From Sulfuricurvum kujiense DSM 16994 (GTDB lineage: Bacteria > Campylobacterota > Campylobacteria > Campylobacterales > Sulfurimonadaceae), in NCBI RefSeq assembly GCF_000183725.1, contig NC_014762.1:2418001-2482000 (forward strand): a DNA stretch of 64,000 bases, in the 5' to 3' direction. A program made the translations under genes and the position numbers. The notes under the pieces were generated by a model, which searched no databases, was not told the origin of the DNA, and saw only the letters and a program-made list of their open reading frames with translations. Below are positions 34,681-43,663 of this stretch, piece by piece. Each line of letters opens with the position of its first letter. Positions within the stretch are counted from its first letter, which is position 1.

Positions 34681-35592
34681 ATGCATCGATATACGTCGCC
34701 GAGACTCTCGTTTTTGACCATAGCCAAATGGCAGTTCTCAAAATCTTTACGAAAAAAAGATCCTGTCGTTTCAACGCTGCCGATCATCTCCCAAGATGAA
34801 CTCCCCAAGGGCGATTATGCCCTATGGCTCGGGCACGCAACGCTCTGGCTTAACATAGGAGGCACAACGGTGGCTATCGATCCGGTCTTGGGAGATATCC
34901 CTCTCTATCGCCGCCATACCCCCCTTCCCCTCCCGAGAGAGAAACTCTATGCCGATGTGATCCTCATTACCCATGCCCATTATGACCATTTCGACAAAGC
35001 GTCCGTCGACTATCTTCTCAAACACAACCCCGAAATAATCGTTGTCGCCCCCAACGGGTTTTGGCGTTATCTGAAAGGAAAAATCGATCGGGAACGGTGT
35101 TTCGAGCTTGAATTGTGGGAATCACTGATGGTCAAAGGGCTTTTCATCACGCTGACGCCGAGCAAACACTGGAGCAAAAGAACACCGTTTGATACCAACA
35201 AAGCGTTATGGGGAGGGTATGTCATCCAAAACAGCGAACACACCCTCTACCATGCGGGAGACAGCGCGTATGGAGAACATTTCAAAGAGATCGGCGAGAG
35301 ATTCGATATCGACGAGGCTTTTTTGCCGATCGGAGCCTACCGCCCCGAAGAAATCATGCGGCATAATCATTTAAATCCCCCCGAAGCGCTCCAAGCGGCG
35401 GAAGATCTTGGGGCCAAAACGGTGGTTCCGATCCATTACGGAACATTCATCCTCTCGGACGAGCCGATTCATGAACCGATCGAATGGTTCGAAAAACTCA
35501 CCCATTCGCACGAATATCCTTTCGATACACGTGCGCTGAAGATCGGCGAAATTTACCGTTTCAATGAAACGTCAACACTCAAATCGACTTGA
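34681..35592 (+). CDS. metallo-beta-lactamase-fold hydrolase (NAPE-PLD/UlaG-like)
   Basis: 303 residues from the ATG at 34681; an in-frame extension overlaps the AraC gene and is less likely. The THAHYDHFD metal motif, LYHAGDSAYG, and the late PIHYGTF give the beta-lactamase-fold ligands in order. LWLGHATLWLNIGG and the SKHWSKRTPFDTN stretch are as in bacterial NAPE-PLD-like hydrolases. The substrate could be a phospholipid or another phosphodiester. Its last 40 bp overlap the convergent yceI gene. Confidence 0.8.
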   Translation: MHRYTSPRLSFLTIAKWQFSKSLRKKDPVVSTLPIISQDELPKGDYALWLGHATLWLNIGGTTVAIDPVLGDIPLYRRHTPLPLPREKLYADVILITHAHYDHFDKASVDYLLKHNPEIIVVAPNGFWRYLKGKIDRERCFELELWESLMVKGLFITLTPSKHWSKRTPFDTNKALWGGYVIQNSEHTLYHAGDSAYGEHFKEIGERFDIDEAFLPIGAYRPEEIMRHNHLNPPEALQAAEDLGAKTVVPIHYGTFILSDEPIHEPIEWFEKLTHSHEYPFDTRALKIGEIYRFNETSTLKST

Positions 35593-36083
35593 TCCCGTAC
35601 GGTCAAAAACATCATCTTAATCGGTTTGATACCGTAATCGGTCATCTTCAAACCGCTCGCGGCTTTGATGCGGACTTTATTCCCCTCTTCACTGATCGTC
35701 CCCTCAAAACTCATCGGTTTGCTCACACCGTGCAAGGTCATCGTCCCTTTTAGGGTATACGAATCTCCCCCTTTGGCAACAACCTCTTTGATATCAAAGG
35801 TCGCTTTGGGAAACGACGCGGATTCTAATGCTTCCTGCATATGTTCATCCCGCTTTTTGTTATCGCTGAAAAGATCGCTCATGGAGACTTCTATTGCACC
35901 TTTTAACGTAGAAGGAGAAGCATCCATACTCAGATGCGAGGTTGCTTTCTTAGCCATCGGATCAATCGTAGAATCTCCGAATACCTCTGTATGCGCTTTA
36001 ATCGTTCCCGATTCAAAACTCAAATTTCCCGCATATACCGAAGCAGCCAACAATACTGCCGTAATACTTAATTTTCCAATCAT
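35553..36083 (-). CDS. YceI-family periplasmic lipid-binding protein
   Basis: 176 residues with a signal peptide (1-18, ending VYAG) and the YceI lipocalin-like barrel: SHLSMDASPSTLKGAIEVSM, then FPKATFDIKEV and LTLHGVSKPM-like strands. Known YceI structures bind isoprenoid quinone-like lipids in the periplasm. It is the last gene of a six-gene overlapping operon (ATGA with the previous gene) that includes a heme-copper-oxidase-like protein. Its 3' end overlaps the convergent hydrolase gene by 40 bp. Confidence 0.85.
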   Translation of the reverse strand: MIGKLSITAVLLAASVYAGNLSFESGTIKAHTEVFGDSTIDPMAKKATSHLSMDASPSTLKGAIEVSMSDLFSDNKKRDEHMQEALESASFPKATFDIKEVVAKGGDSYTLKGTMTLHGVSKPMSFEGTISEEGNKVRIKAASGLKMTDYGIKPIKMMFLTVRDQVDLSVDVSLKR

Positions 36084-37033
36084 GCAAGTCTCCTAAAATA
36101 AAATGGATACATCAATGCGGCCATTCCTAAAACCCCTGCAGCTATCCATATCTGATGTTCCAATGCGACAGCGTTCGCGGCAGAGGTAGCAATCCAGCCG
36201 ACACCTACCATCGATAATCCGATTAGACGTATATCCGCCAGACGGATCAGAGCCTGAAATAACAGCACATTATAATACGAAATGACAATCGGATAGATAA
36301 CCGCTAACGCAATCGGTTCTTTCAGCCAATACAATACATAACTGAGGACAAATAAAAACCAAATTGTCCGCGTTTGACTCATCAGTTCGCCGCCGTAACG
36401 ATACGCCAAAAAGACTCCTGCCAAATGGGAAGAAATAATCAGAAGCGTGTAATGGCTCCAAATATCCATACTCCCCGATCTGCTAAGGGTCTCAAAAAGT
36501 GCCGAATCGGCAAAAATCCAAAGCATCATTATCCCAAGAGTAGACCAACGAAACGGTTGTTTTTCACTGTAAAGTGTCGATTGCAAACGGGTATAGCGCA
36601 ACGCGATGACCGATATCATAGGTAAAAGTATCGCGATATCTCCGCGCTGTAAAAACGGATACGTATACAATGACGTTCCCACCGCATACGATATCGCCAG
36701 ACCGAGGGCCAGCTGCCCTCTGCTTTGCGACCTGAACATATACAAAAGCAGCGGCGTCGTATATCCGATTACAAACCCCAGAACCAGAAGCATCCCCAGT
36801 GAATAGTCGGGATAAAACCACGAAATGATGATCTGTATCCCGAATAAAAAACAAAGTTCTGTCTTGATACCGTAATGGCGCCAGAATGCACCGAACAAAC
36901 TCCCGATCACCCCACCGATCGGAAGGGTATAGAGATCATGGATATGAGAATCAAATGCTCCGACGACCCCGGTTTGCGCGATCAACAGATAATACAGAAG
37001 CTGAGAGCTTAGGACTATAACAAGGAAGTTCAA
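36080..37033 (-). CDS. polytopic membrane protein, unknown function
   Basis: 317 residues, with about ten predicted membrane helices covering nearly the whole length and short charged loops. I recognise no family and see no catalytic motif. It overlaps both neighbours by 4 bp (ATGA type), so it is translated together with the oxidase-like protein upstream and YceI downstream, and probably belongs to one complex or pathway with them. Confidence 0.65.
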   Translation of the reverse strand: MNFLVIVLSSQLLYYLLIAQTGVVGAFDSHIHDLYTLPIGGVIGSLFGAFWRHYGIKTELCFLFGIQIIISWFYPDYSLGMLLVLGFVIGYTTPLLLYMFRSQSRGQLALGLAISYAVGTSLYTYPFLQRGDIAILLPMISVIALRYTRLQSTLYSEKQPFRWSTLGIMMLWIFADSALFETLSRSGSMDIWSHYTLLIISSHLAGVFLAYRYGGELMSQTRTIWFLFVLSYVLYWLKEPIALAVIYPIVISYYNVLLFQALIRLADIRLIGLSMVGVGWIATSAANAVALEHQIWIAAGVLGMAALMYPFYFRRLA

Positions 37034-38574
37034 TCTCTACCCCGCAGCACTAGCCAATAAACTAAAGCAAATGAAGTGTCATACACCGCAACCAGCAAAG
37101 CGATACCGTCCATGCTTCCGGCCAAATAAAGGGCAGCAAATACCGAAGCGCATACAGTGCGTATCGCCGCGCTGAGCGAAGCCATCCTCTCCGCCGCGTA
37201 ATGCAGTCCCATCCAATGCACCATCCCCGTCCCGATCATAAAGGCAAATACGACATACTCATACGTTCCGCCAAAATGAAATCCGAACAGAGGAAAAAGG
37301 AGCGCGCCGCCGATCAGAAGGATCACCCCTCCACCCGCATCACTCAAAAAACCGGCCGCATGATACAGTTTTAGCGGAGTATCCAGAGGTAATCGAAGCC
37401 GTATATAGGCAATGCGAAGCACCATGGCGACCAAGAGTAACCCTATTAGAGCACGCAGTGCCAAGAAAAAATCAACATTACCGGCAATAATTTTGGCCTC
37501 TATCAGCCCGGAAACGGTTAGAACAATCGCCATCAAAGCCATCAATACCGTCCATGCGACCGCATATATTCGACGGAACAAATGAGGGAGGAGATGATGC
37601 AAGATGGCAAGTGCCATAAATGCGACTCCTAAGCCCATTGCGATATGGGCATGCCCCACTACCAAATCGTTGCGATGGATCAGTGCACGTATTTCAGGGA
37701 TAAAGAGAAAGTTTCCCTCTACATCGACAAAGACAAACGCGGCGATCGATAAAATCAAATAAGGGTTGGTTTTGAATGTGACCCCCGCATCGCGGAGCCA
37801 TCCCCATAAAAGGGGGAGATAGAGCAATGTCAGATACTGAAAGAACCACTCTTCCCCGTAACTGAGGCTATGAAAAAAATTACGGATGATGAGCGATACG
37901 ATGTACCCGACCAAAGGGAGCAACCATAACCAATGTCTTCTGGGTTCAAATTTCTGCGTGGCGACAAGCTTAATCAGCAGATAATAGATCGGAATAAGGA
38001 CGAAACTCATCCCCAGCGTATTATCACCGTGCGGTCCGACCAGCGTCTGTTCGACCTGCCCGTATTGCGGATTCATCAATACCACCAATGCTATCGGCGC
38101 GGCGATCACGGCCAAAAGCGATACATTGACCCACAACGGACGCTTTTCATAGCGGCGCAATGCATCGACGAGTGCGAGAAGATAAAACAGACCGCTAAAG
38201 GCGAGGAGAAAATTGAGCTGATAGGGGAAATCGTAAAACGGCAACCCGCGAATATTTCCAAACAGCAGTGCCATGCTCATAAAGAGCAAAAAGAGATTCC
38301 AGACGACGAAATAGCGGCGCAAATGCCCTATCGCAACGTCGGACAACACCCCCTCTTTTTGAAAGAGGGCAAACGGTAATAAGGAGAGCATTAGAGGGAA
38401 AAATCCGTACAGCATCTGCGAAATATGGAGTGATCGAGCTCGCTCGGGAGAAAACAGCGTCTGTGAGCCGTCCAATCCCAGCATCTCTACCGCATACACC
38501 AATCCGGCAAAAAGTCCGAGAATCAGCCATATAAGAGCGAGAGGAAGTTCATCATTTATGAATTTGTTTAACAA
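37030..38574 (-). CDS. heme-copper oxidase subunit I-like protein lacking CuB ligands
   Basis: 514 residues, about 12-14 membrane helices. Alignment by eye to CcoN: ERARSLHISQMLYG gives the helix-II heme ligand (His50), and VVGHAHIAMGLG gives the helix-X H-x-H pair (His308, His310). The CuB His of YGHNAVG is replaced (GDNTLG, Asp184), and the helix-VII His-His pair is absent (RNFFHSL). It therefore probably binds two hemes but cannot reduce O2 in the normal way. It overlaps the ABC ATPase gene by 23 bp and the next membrane protein by 4 bp. A role in heme or quinone electron transfer is inference. Confidence 0.65.
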   Translation of the reverse strand: MLNKFINDELPLALIWLILGLFAGLVYAVEMLGLDGSQTLFSPERARSLHISQMLYGFFPLMLSLLPFALFQKEGVLSDVAIGHLRRYFVVWNLFLLFMSMALLFGNIRGLPFYDFPYQLNFLLAFSGLFYLLALVDALRRYEKRPLWVNVSLLAVIAAPIALVVLMNPQYGQVEQTLVGPHGDNTLGMSFVLIPIYYLLIKLVATQKFEPRRHWLWLLPLVGYIVSLIIRNFFHSLSYGEEWFFQYLTLLYLPLLWGWLRDAGVTFKTNPYLILSIAAFVFVDVEGNFLFIPEIRALIHRNDLVVGHAHIAMGLGVAFMALAILHHLLPHLFRRIYAVAWTVLMALMAIVLTVSGLIEAKIIAGNVDFFLALRALIGLLLVAMVLRIAYIRLRLPLDTPLKLYHAAGFLSDAGGGVILLIGGALLFPLFGFHFGGTYEYVVFAFMIGTGMVHWMGLHYAAERMASLSAAIRTVCASVFAALYLAGSMDGIALLVAVYDTSFALVYWLVLRGRD

Positions 38575-39184
38575 TGCCGTCCTCCATCTCGATGATTATG
38601 TCCGCATAATCGGCTATTTTTTTATCATGCGATGCCACCACAAACCCCGTACCCTCATGCGAAAACCGTTTAAAAAGCTCATACACTCCGAGGGCATTTT
38701 TCGTATCCAGATTCCCCGTCGGTTCATCGGCAAATACGACGGAGGGGTGGTTAATCAGTGCCCGGGCAATCGCGGCGCGCTGACGCTCTCCGCCGGAGAC
38801 CTCGTCACTGTAGCGTCTTGCTAATTTCTCGATTCCGAGTTCCCCTAAAAGGGGATCGACCAATGACGGGTCTAGCGCCGCCAACGCAATATTCTCCCGC
38901 AATGTCAGATACGAAATCAAATAGTGAAATTGGAATACGAATCCGATATGTTCCCGCCTGAAACGGTCTATATTGCCAAGTTCGCCAAGGCTTTTCCCGT
39001 CATACGTCACAGCCCCTTTTGTAGGCTGCAATAGGGTGGACAAAAGCGATAGCAGCGTTGTTTTTCCGCTTCCGCTCTCACCGATAATGGCGGTAAAGCT
39101 TCCCGGCTCGATCACGACATCCACGCCGCGCAATACCTGTTCATGTCCATAGAAATGTTCTAATGCGTGACCTTCGATCTTCAT
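38552..39184 (-). CDS. ABC transporter ATP-binding protein (LolD/MacB type)
   Basis: 210 residues with Walker A GESGSGKTTL, Q-loop FVFQFHYLI, signature VSGGERQR, Walker B VVFADEPTGNLD and the switch His in VVASHDKK. This is the MacB/LolD subgroup, which pairs with FtsX-type permeases for lipoprotein or mechanotransmission work rather than import. It overlaps the FtsX gene by 4 bp and the oxidase-like gene by 23 bp. Confidence 0.92.
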   Translation of the reverse strand: MKIEGHALEHFYGHEQVLRGVDVVIEPGSFTAIIGESGSGKTTLLSLLSTLLQPTKGAVTYDGKSLGELGNIDRFRREHIGFVFQFHYLISYLTLRENIALAALDPSLVDPLLGELGIEKLARRYSDEVSGGERQRAAIARALINHPSVVFADEPTGNLDTKNALGVYELFKRFSHEGTGFVVASHDKKIADYADIIIEMEDGIVKQIHK

Positions 39185-40260
39185 GCGCCGCCTCGCTGTA
39201 TTAGGCTCATAGGATCGATGCGGGAGGCATATATCGCGGGCAAAAGGGTACCGAAGAGTGCCATGCTCACCGAGACGATAAATACCTTTATCGCCAATAC
39301 CGCTGTAATCTCTCCGTTAATGTATCCCTGAAATTTATCGGCATGTTTGATCATCTCCAATACCGCTTCCGAAACGCCATACGCCACCGCAAATGCCACC
39401 AGGGCGATAATCAGCGTTTCACTCAGGAGTTTGAAAATAATCACCCGAGAAGAGAGCCCAACGGAACGCATTATCCCAAATTCCGCTTTGCGGTCGTTTA
39501 CGACCATGCTCATCATACTGACAATCCCCAAAATCCCCATCAAAAAGGCCATCGCCCCGATCACATCGGAGCTCGTTTTGATGATTTTGAACTGATTGTA
39601 CTGCTCGATAAATCCGTCCGTGGTTTTCGCTTCCGTTTCGCTATACGTTGCGTTAATCTGATCGATAAGCGCGTCGCTTTTGCCTAAATCGTTTAATGCG
39701 ATCAAAAAAATGGAGGCACTTTTATGAAAGAGTTCTCCCGCATCCGAGAGTCCCATAACCACCCCTCCGTCTTCAAATCCGATACGGCTTTTAAACACCC
39801 CGCTGACGCGAAACGTTTTTTTGGAGAGGGAAATCGTCTCGGGGCGTTTGAGCGTTTCATAAATTTTGGAACCGAGCATCACCTCGCCCGATGCAGGGTA
39901 CGCACCTTGTTTGAGCGCATAGCTTTTAAAGCGGTTCTCGCTCGCGCCGTATATTCCGACGATGGGGAGCGGATCGACGGGCGCTGCCCCTAATATAAGG
40001 GCGCTTACCTCTTTTACCCCCTCCATTTTTTCGATTTTACCGATAACCGAACGGTTGATATCGCTAAAAAACGTATCGGCGATCCCTTTTTGGGTAACGA
40101 TAATATCTCCGTCCGTTTTGAGCATCGAGCTGTACATACTCACCACCCCGCCCGCTATTGCACTGATCAGAAAAATAGCGGCGATCGAGACCGTCATACT
40201 GATAAAAATAAGCGCCGTTTTGAAACGGTTTTTACGCAGCGCTTTAAGGGGGGTAATCAC
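39181..40260 (-). CDS. FtsX-like ABC permease (MacB/LolC type)
   Basis: 359 residues. One N-terminal helix (about 16-40), a periplasmic MacB_PCD domain (about 45-230) and three C-terminal helices (about 235-355) form the usual FtsX layout. The conserved ending ASRIDPMSLIQRGG is present. It works with the ATPase downstream (4-bp overlap). Only one permease gene is present, so a homodimer is expected. No membrane-fusion protein or outer-membrane partner is adjacent. Confidence 0.88.
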   Translation of the reverse strand: MITPLKALRKNRFKTALIFISMTVSIAAIFLISAIAGGVVSMYSSMLKTDGDIIVTQKGIADTFFSDINRSVIGKIEKMEGVKEVSALILGAAPVDPLPIVGIYGASENRFKSYALKQGAYPASGEVMLGSKIYETLKRPETISLSKKTFRVSGVFKSRIGFEDGGVVMGLSDAGELFHKSASIFLIALNDLGKSDALIDQINATYSETEAKTTDGFIEQYNQFKIIKTSSDVIGAMAFLMGILGIVSMMSMVVNDRKAEFGIMRSVGLSSRVIIFKLLSETLIIALVAFAVAYGVSEAVLEMIKHADKFQGYINGEITAVLAIKVFIVSVSMALFGTLLPAIYASRIDPMSLIQRGGA

Positions 40261-40715
40261 TGTTCGATCGCTGCTTTAAGCTCATCAGCGGTAGCAACGT
40301 ATTCGATAGCTTTAAGGGTGTTTTTCTCAAATCGAAGTACGGTGATTTTCCCCTCTTGTGCAGGGAACTTCAATCCGGTTTCCTCATCGCGTATCAACAA
40401 AACGGTATACGGATATTTTCGCATTTTCGGCAATGCGAACGCCTCGGCAATAAACGTCGGCATCGGCGAGATATCGGCAATATACGCCGCATGATGTTCA
40501 GAAAGATAGGTGCCGTTTTGTTTACCCAGACAATCATTAACCGTTGCGGACGTCTCTTTTTCAAACGCCATAACAAGGGTTTTCGGCATCGTTTTAAGGG
40601 CAATTTTCTTTCCGAACTGATCGTTCAAATCCAACGGCATAACCGACTGCCCTATTGTGTACGGTGCCGCCCAAACACTCAGTGCTACCAATAATAAAAC
40701 AATACTTTTTTTCAT
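40257..40715 (-). CDS. periplasmic thioredoxin-fold-like protein without CxxC
   Basis: 152 residues with a signal peptide (1-16, ending VWAAP). MPLDLNDQFGKKIALKTMPK looks like the start of a TlpA/AhpC-type fold, and YPYTVLLIRDEETG and IEYVATADELKAAI follow the later strands and helix. There is no CxxC pair, only one Cys, so it is not a normal thiol oxidoreductase. It is the first gene of the overlapping six-gene operon, with AAGGA before its ATG. Confidence 0.6.
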   Translation of the reverse strand: MKKSIVLLLVALSVWAAPYTIGQSVMPLDLNDQFGKKIALKTMPKTLVMAFEKETSATVNDCLGKQNGTYLSEHHAAYIADISPMPTFIAEAFALPKMRKYPYTVLLIRDEETGLKFPAQEGKITVLRFEKNTLKAIEYVATADELKAAIEQ

Positions 40716-40734
40716 TAAAATCCTTCTAGCGTAT

Positions 40735-40764
40735 CTTATAAAAGTGTAGCCTAATAAGCGTAAA
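40735..40764 (-). promoter_or_regulatory. promoter of the six-gene ABC/oxidase-like operon
   Basis: On the minus strand TTTACG (40759-40764) and TATAAG (40735-40740) are 18 bp apart, 20 bp before the first ATG at 40715. All six genes downstream overlap, so this may be the only promoter. Confidence 0.5.
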
Positions 40765-40855
40765 CGGATTATCTTTTTTCGAATGATGTTAACACTGTAT
40801 TATGAATTTTTAATGAAAGAGCGTACGGAGAACAAAAGGGGAAAGAGGCCCCTCG

Positions 40856-42018
40856 TTAATGGGAGAGTTTGCTTAAAAGCTTTTCTATCTCTTCGTGCTG
40901 TTCAAGGCTAAGGACAAAACTTCCATCCATGACTTTATCGAGGTGATTCATCTCAGTGAGGGTAATACCGAACGGATCTTTTTTTGCCACTTTGCTCCCC
41001 CCTGAACCGATGATGACATTATCGAGTTTTTTAGAGCTGTGACGGATAAAGTAGGTGAGAAAATAACCGCCGGAGTGATCTTTTTCGATAGCCACCACGA
41101 CACGCGACGCGTTAGAGCCGCTCCAGTTAAGATCGGGAGCCAGGATTTTAAAATCATCGATTGAGAGATAACCGACGTAGACTTTCGTATAAATATCGTG
41201 ATAGCGCTGTGTCGCCGGACGTCGGAAAAAATCGACATCGAGCGGATTTTTTCCCCGTAATGAGCGGAGCATCCACGATAACGTTGCGTAATATTTAAAT
41301 GCCGCTATTTTCAGCTCTTCGGCATGGGCGATCTTCGTACTCTCGACACGGATCATCGGAGCGCGGGGAGAATCACTACTGAGACGCTCTAAAATATGAC
41401 GTGCGCTGTAGGGCTTGGTGAGCCACACCGAAGCATAGGAAGGCAATTCGGACGTTCCTGTCGCCCCTTCATTGAGAACCAATAACGCTTTCACTTGATA
41501 GCGGGGAAACAACACTTCGAGCAGCGCCCGTTTTTTTCGAAGCCGTTTTTTGAGGTTGCTCACCGATTTAACCAGCGTCATTTCGACAAAATAGAGCTCT
41601 TTGTCCGTAAACAAAAGGCCGTCAAACTCTCCGATCTCTTTGTGGCGGGCACGGTAAATAATCTGCCCTTTCCAACTCACGGATAGCGCATCGCTTTGGG
41701 CACGGGTGCGGTGTTTATGCGGCCCTTTGATAATAAAACTTTTGATCTGTGGTTCATTAGCGGCATATCGGAGCAGTTTTTCATAGATGTAGTTTTCATA
41801 CACTTCCCCCTCGAATGAGCGGAATGCGCTGATGTACCCCTCATCTTCCATGCTCAACCCTTTTGCCTCCAGCGACAAAAGGTGGTCGATGTTGTAGTCG
41901 TAATATAAAAGGTTATCGCCGAGTTCTGCATCGCCTTCAGGGATAACGGTATGATCGATAGTTAGGATGGGAGCCTCTTTTAGGGGTTTAGGGTACTCTC
42001 ATAAATACCCGCTAACAT
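40856..42018 (-). CDS. PD-(D/E)XK nuclease-like hypothetical protein with an apparent frameshift
   Basis: The main frame codes 340 residues from TTG 41878, but coding-like sequence in that frame runs on upstream (IDHTVIPEGDAELGDN) without any start codon. An ATG at 42018 with AAGG before it reads MLAGIYE and then leaves the frame at a GAGAG (41996-42000); removing two bases there joins both parts smoothly. So the gene is frameshifted, or the sequence has an error. GEFDGLLF followed by LYFVEMTLVK resembles a PD-(D/E)XK active site (E-x-D ... E-x-T), but the family is uncertain. It is divergent from the replication-like pair. Confidence 0.5.
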
Positions 42019-42074
42019 TTTACCTTATTTTTGCCCTAACACTACTCTAAAGATCATCATGATATACTTTATTT

Positions 42075-42680
42075 ATGCAAAACAGACCGACTGAAGATCA
42101 AATCCGTACCCAATTCGTCACTTCGTTGATGAATTATTTTAAAATCGAGGAAGACGTTTTTTTACGCAGCCATATCGATGAACTGATCCGCCCTATCAGC
42201 CCCAGTCGATACAGCAGTTTTCTAAACCGTCTCTCCTCACGCGATATGCCCTACAAAACAGCGTTCGAAAAAATAGCCCTCATCGCTTCGGAATTTGAAG
42301 ACGAAGCCCTCTCTCCTATCGATCAGGAAGCGCAGGAGCGGACGCAAAAACTGTATACGCTGATGTACGATTTACACCGGGATATAAGTCTGATACGCGA
42401 TGGAGACAAAAGTGCGCTGGAGCGTTTTGAGGCCATCCGATTCACCTCGATCAAACGCTCAGGCGAAGAGAAACCCTTGCTGGATGAAACCGATATCAAT
42501 GTCGTTAAAACGCTTACCAAACGGTGGATTTACGATTATGTCTCGTTGGACCGATCCCTTTTTGATGCACGCGTCCTGCACGAATACCGCAATGAAATTC
42601 TCCGCCGCGAACGGGAGAAAAACGAGACCCTTGCCGCGCCGCTCAAAGCCAAACTCATCTCTTCGGCCAAACGCTCATGA
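42075..42680 (+). CDS. hypothetical helical protein
   Basis: 201 residues, predicted almost all helical and highly charged, with no signal peptide, membrane helix or recognised domain. It overlaps the next gene by 4 bp (ATGA), which resembles a DNA-replication accessory protein, so the two likely act together. It begins 56 bp from the divergent frameshifted gene. Confidence 0.55.
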   Translation: MQNRPTEDQIRTQFVTSLMNYFKIEEDVFLRSHIDELIRPISPSRYSSFLNRLSSRDMPYKTAFEKIALIASEFEDEALSPIDQEAQERTQKLYTLMYDLHRDISLIRDGDKSALERFEAIRFTSIKRSGEEKPLLDETDINVVKTLTKRWIYDYVSLDRSLFDARVLHEYRNEILRREREKNETLAAPLKAKLISSAKRS

Positions 42681-43558
42681 TTACCCTTCCGACCTCGCTG
42701 ATCGATCGGGACGATCTCAGCCTTATGGAACGATCCCTTATCCCCCTTATCGCACGCCATACCCAGCAATGGGGAGACAAACCGGGAGATGTCGACGCCT
42801 CCACACTGGCGCAAACGCTCCGCCATAGCCCCCGTGAAGTGATCGAAGCGCTGGATTCGATGGTCAAAAAGAACATTCTCAAAACCCTCCGCCGCAAAAC
42901 CGCTCAGGGGGTAATGATCTATTACACGTTTGCTCCGATCGCCGCCCTCCCGTCTGCAAGCTTGGCGTTGAGTGCAACCGAATACAGCGACAGCAACTAT
43001 TTTCTGAATCTCTCAAACGACGCGTATGAAGAGCTGCATATTTTTGCATTGGAGCTTTGTGATCGAGAGGGTTTACGACGGGAGCTTTTTGATGAGTTCA
43101 ACCTCTATCAACGCTCTAAAAACAACCGTTCGTTCGACTGGTGTGCGGAATTTGAGCGCTGGGTGCGCCGCGAGATAACATCGAATGCTCCGGTTCTGGC
43201 ATCCGAACAGGCACTCTCTGATGCAAAACCGACGACGGAAGAGTTCGAAATGGCGCAGTATTTCATCCGCCATCTCGCCTCCATCGATCCGCAGTTTGAA
43301 GAACCGTTTGACGTACTGAGCTGGGCGAAACAGATCCGTCTTCTCATCGATACGGGAGGATACTCCCTCCTTGATATCAAATCGGTCATAGATTGGCTCT
43401 TTAGTGCCAAAGGAGACTGGTTCCGTCCGAATGTCCCTGACGCCTACCATTTGCGCAAACATTTCAAACGGCTCATAGCCCATACCCGCTCTTTCCGCGA
43501 CGGTAAACCCCGTCTGCCCGACGGGGTTAATATCTTTGATATTATCGGGAGAGAATAG
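42677..43558 (+). CDS. replication-initiation/DnaD-DnaT-like protein
   Basis: 293 residues. An N-terminal winged-helix-like region (about 15-90) resembles the first domain of phage replication proteins. FDWCAEFERWVRRE recalls the DnaT C-terminal motif. SVIDWLFSAKGDWFRPNV with LRKHFKRL is like the end of phage O-type or DnaD-like loaders. The family call is by motif only. It is coupled to the upstream helical protein. No phage genes surround it, so it may be a host primosome component or an old acquisition. Confidence 0.45.
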   Translation: MITLPTSLIDRDDLSLMERSLIPLIARHTQQWGDKPGDVDASTLAQTLRHSPREVIEALDSMVKKNILKTLRRKTAQGVMIYYTFAPIAALPSASLALSATEYSDSNYFLNLSNDAYEELHIFALELCDREGLRRELFDEFNLYQRSKNNRSFDWCAEFERWVRREITSNAPVLASEQALSDAKPTTEEFEMAQYFIRHLASIDPQFEEPFDVLSWAKQIRLLIDTGGYSLLDIKSVIDWLFSAKGDWFRPNVPDAYHLRKHFKRLIAHTRSFRDGKPRLPDGVNIFDIIGRE

Positions 43559-43577
43559 ATTCTATTCTTATGTTATG

Positions 43578-43605
43578 CACTAAAACGGATATATTCGTTT
43601 TAGTG
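43578..43605. terminator. hairpins between convergent genes
   Basis: CACTAAAACG (43578-43587) and CGTTTTAGTG (43596-43605) form a perfect 10-bp stem. GCAAAG/CTTTGC (43606-43611, 43621-43626) and a CAAAAAC/GTTTTTG hairpin follow. Long T-runs are absent, so two-way termination is likely but not certain. Confidence 0.4.
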
Positions 43606-43663
43606 GCAAAGACCAAAGTCCTTTGCAATCCCCTGAAGCTACAAAAACTACGTTTTTGAGATT

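Noticed and set aside
40257-40715. TlpA-type thiol oxidoreductase at the head of the ABC operon.
   Set aside because: The protein has no CxxC and a single Cys, so only a thioredoxin-like fold can be suggested.
42075-43558. A second prophage or plasmid remnant around the DnaD/DnaT-like gene.
   Set aside because: No integrase, att repeat, phage genes or base-composition shift surround the pair; only motif similarity suggests a phage link.
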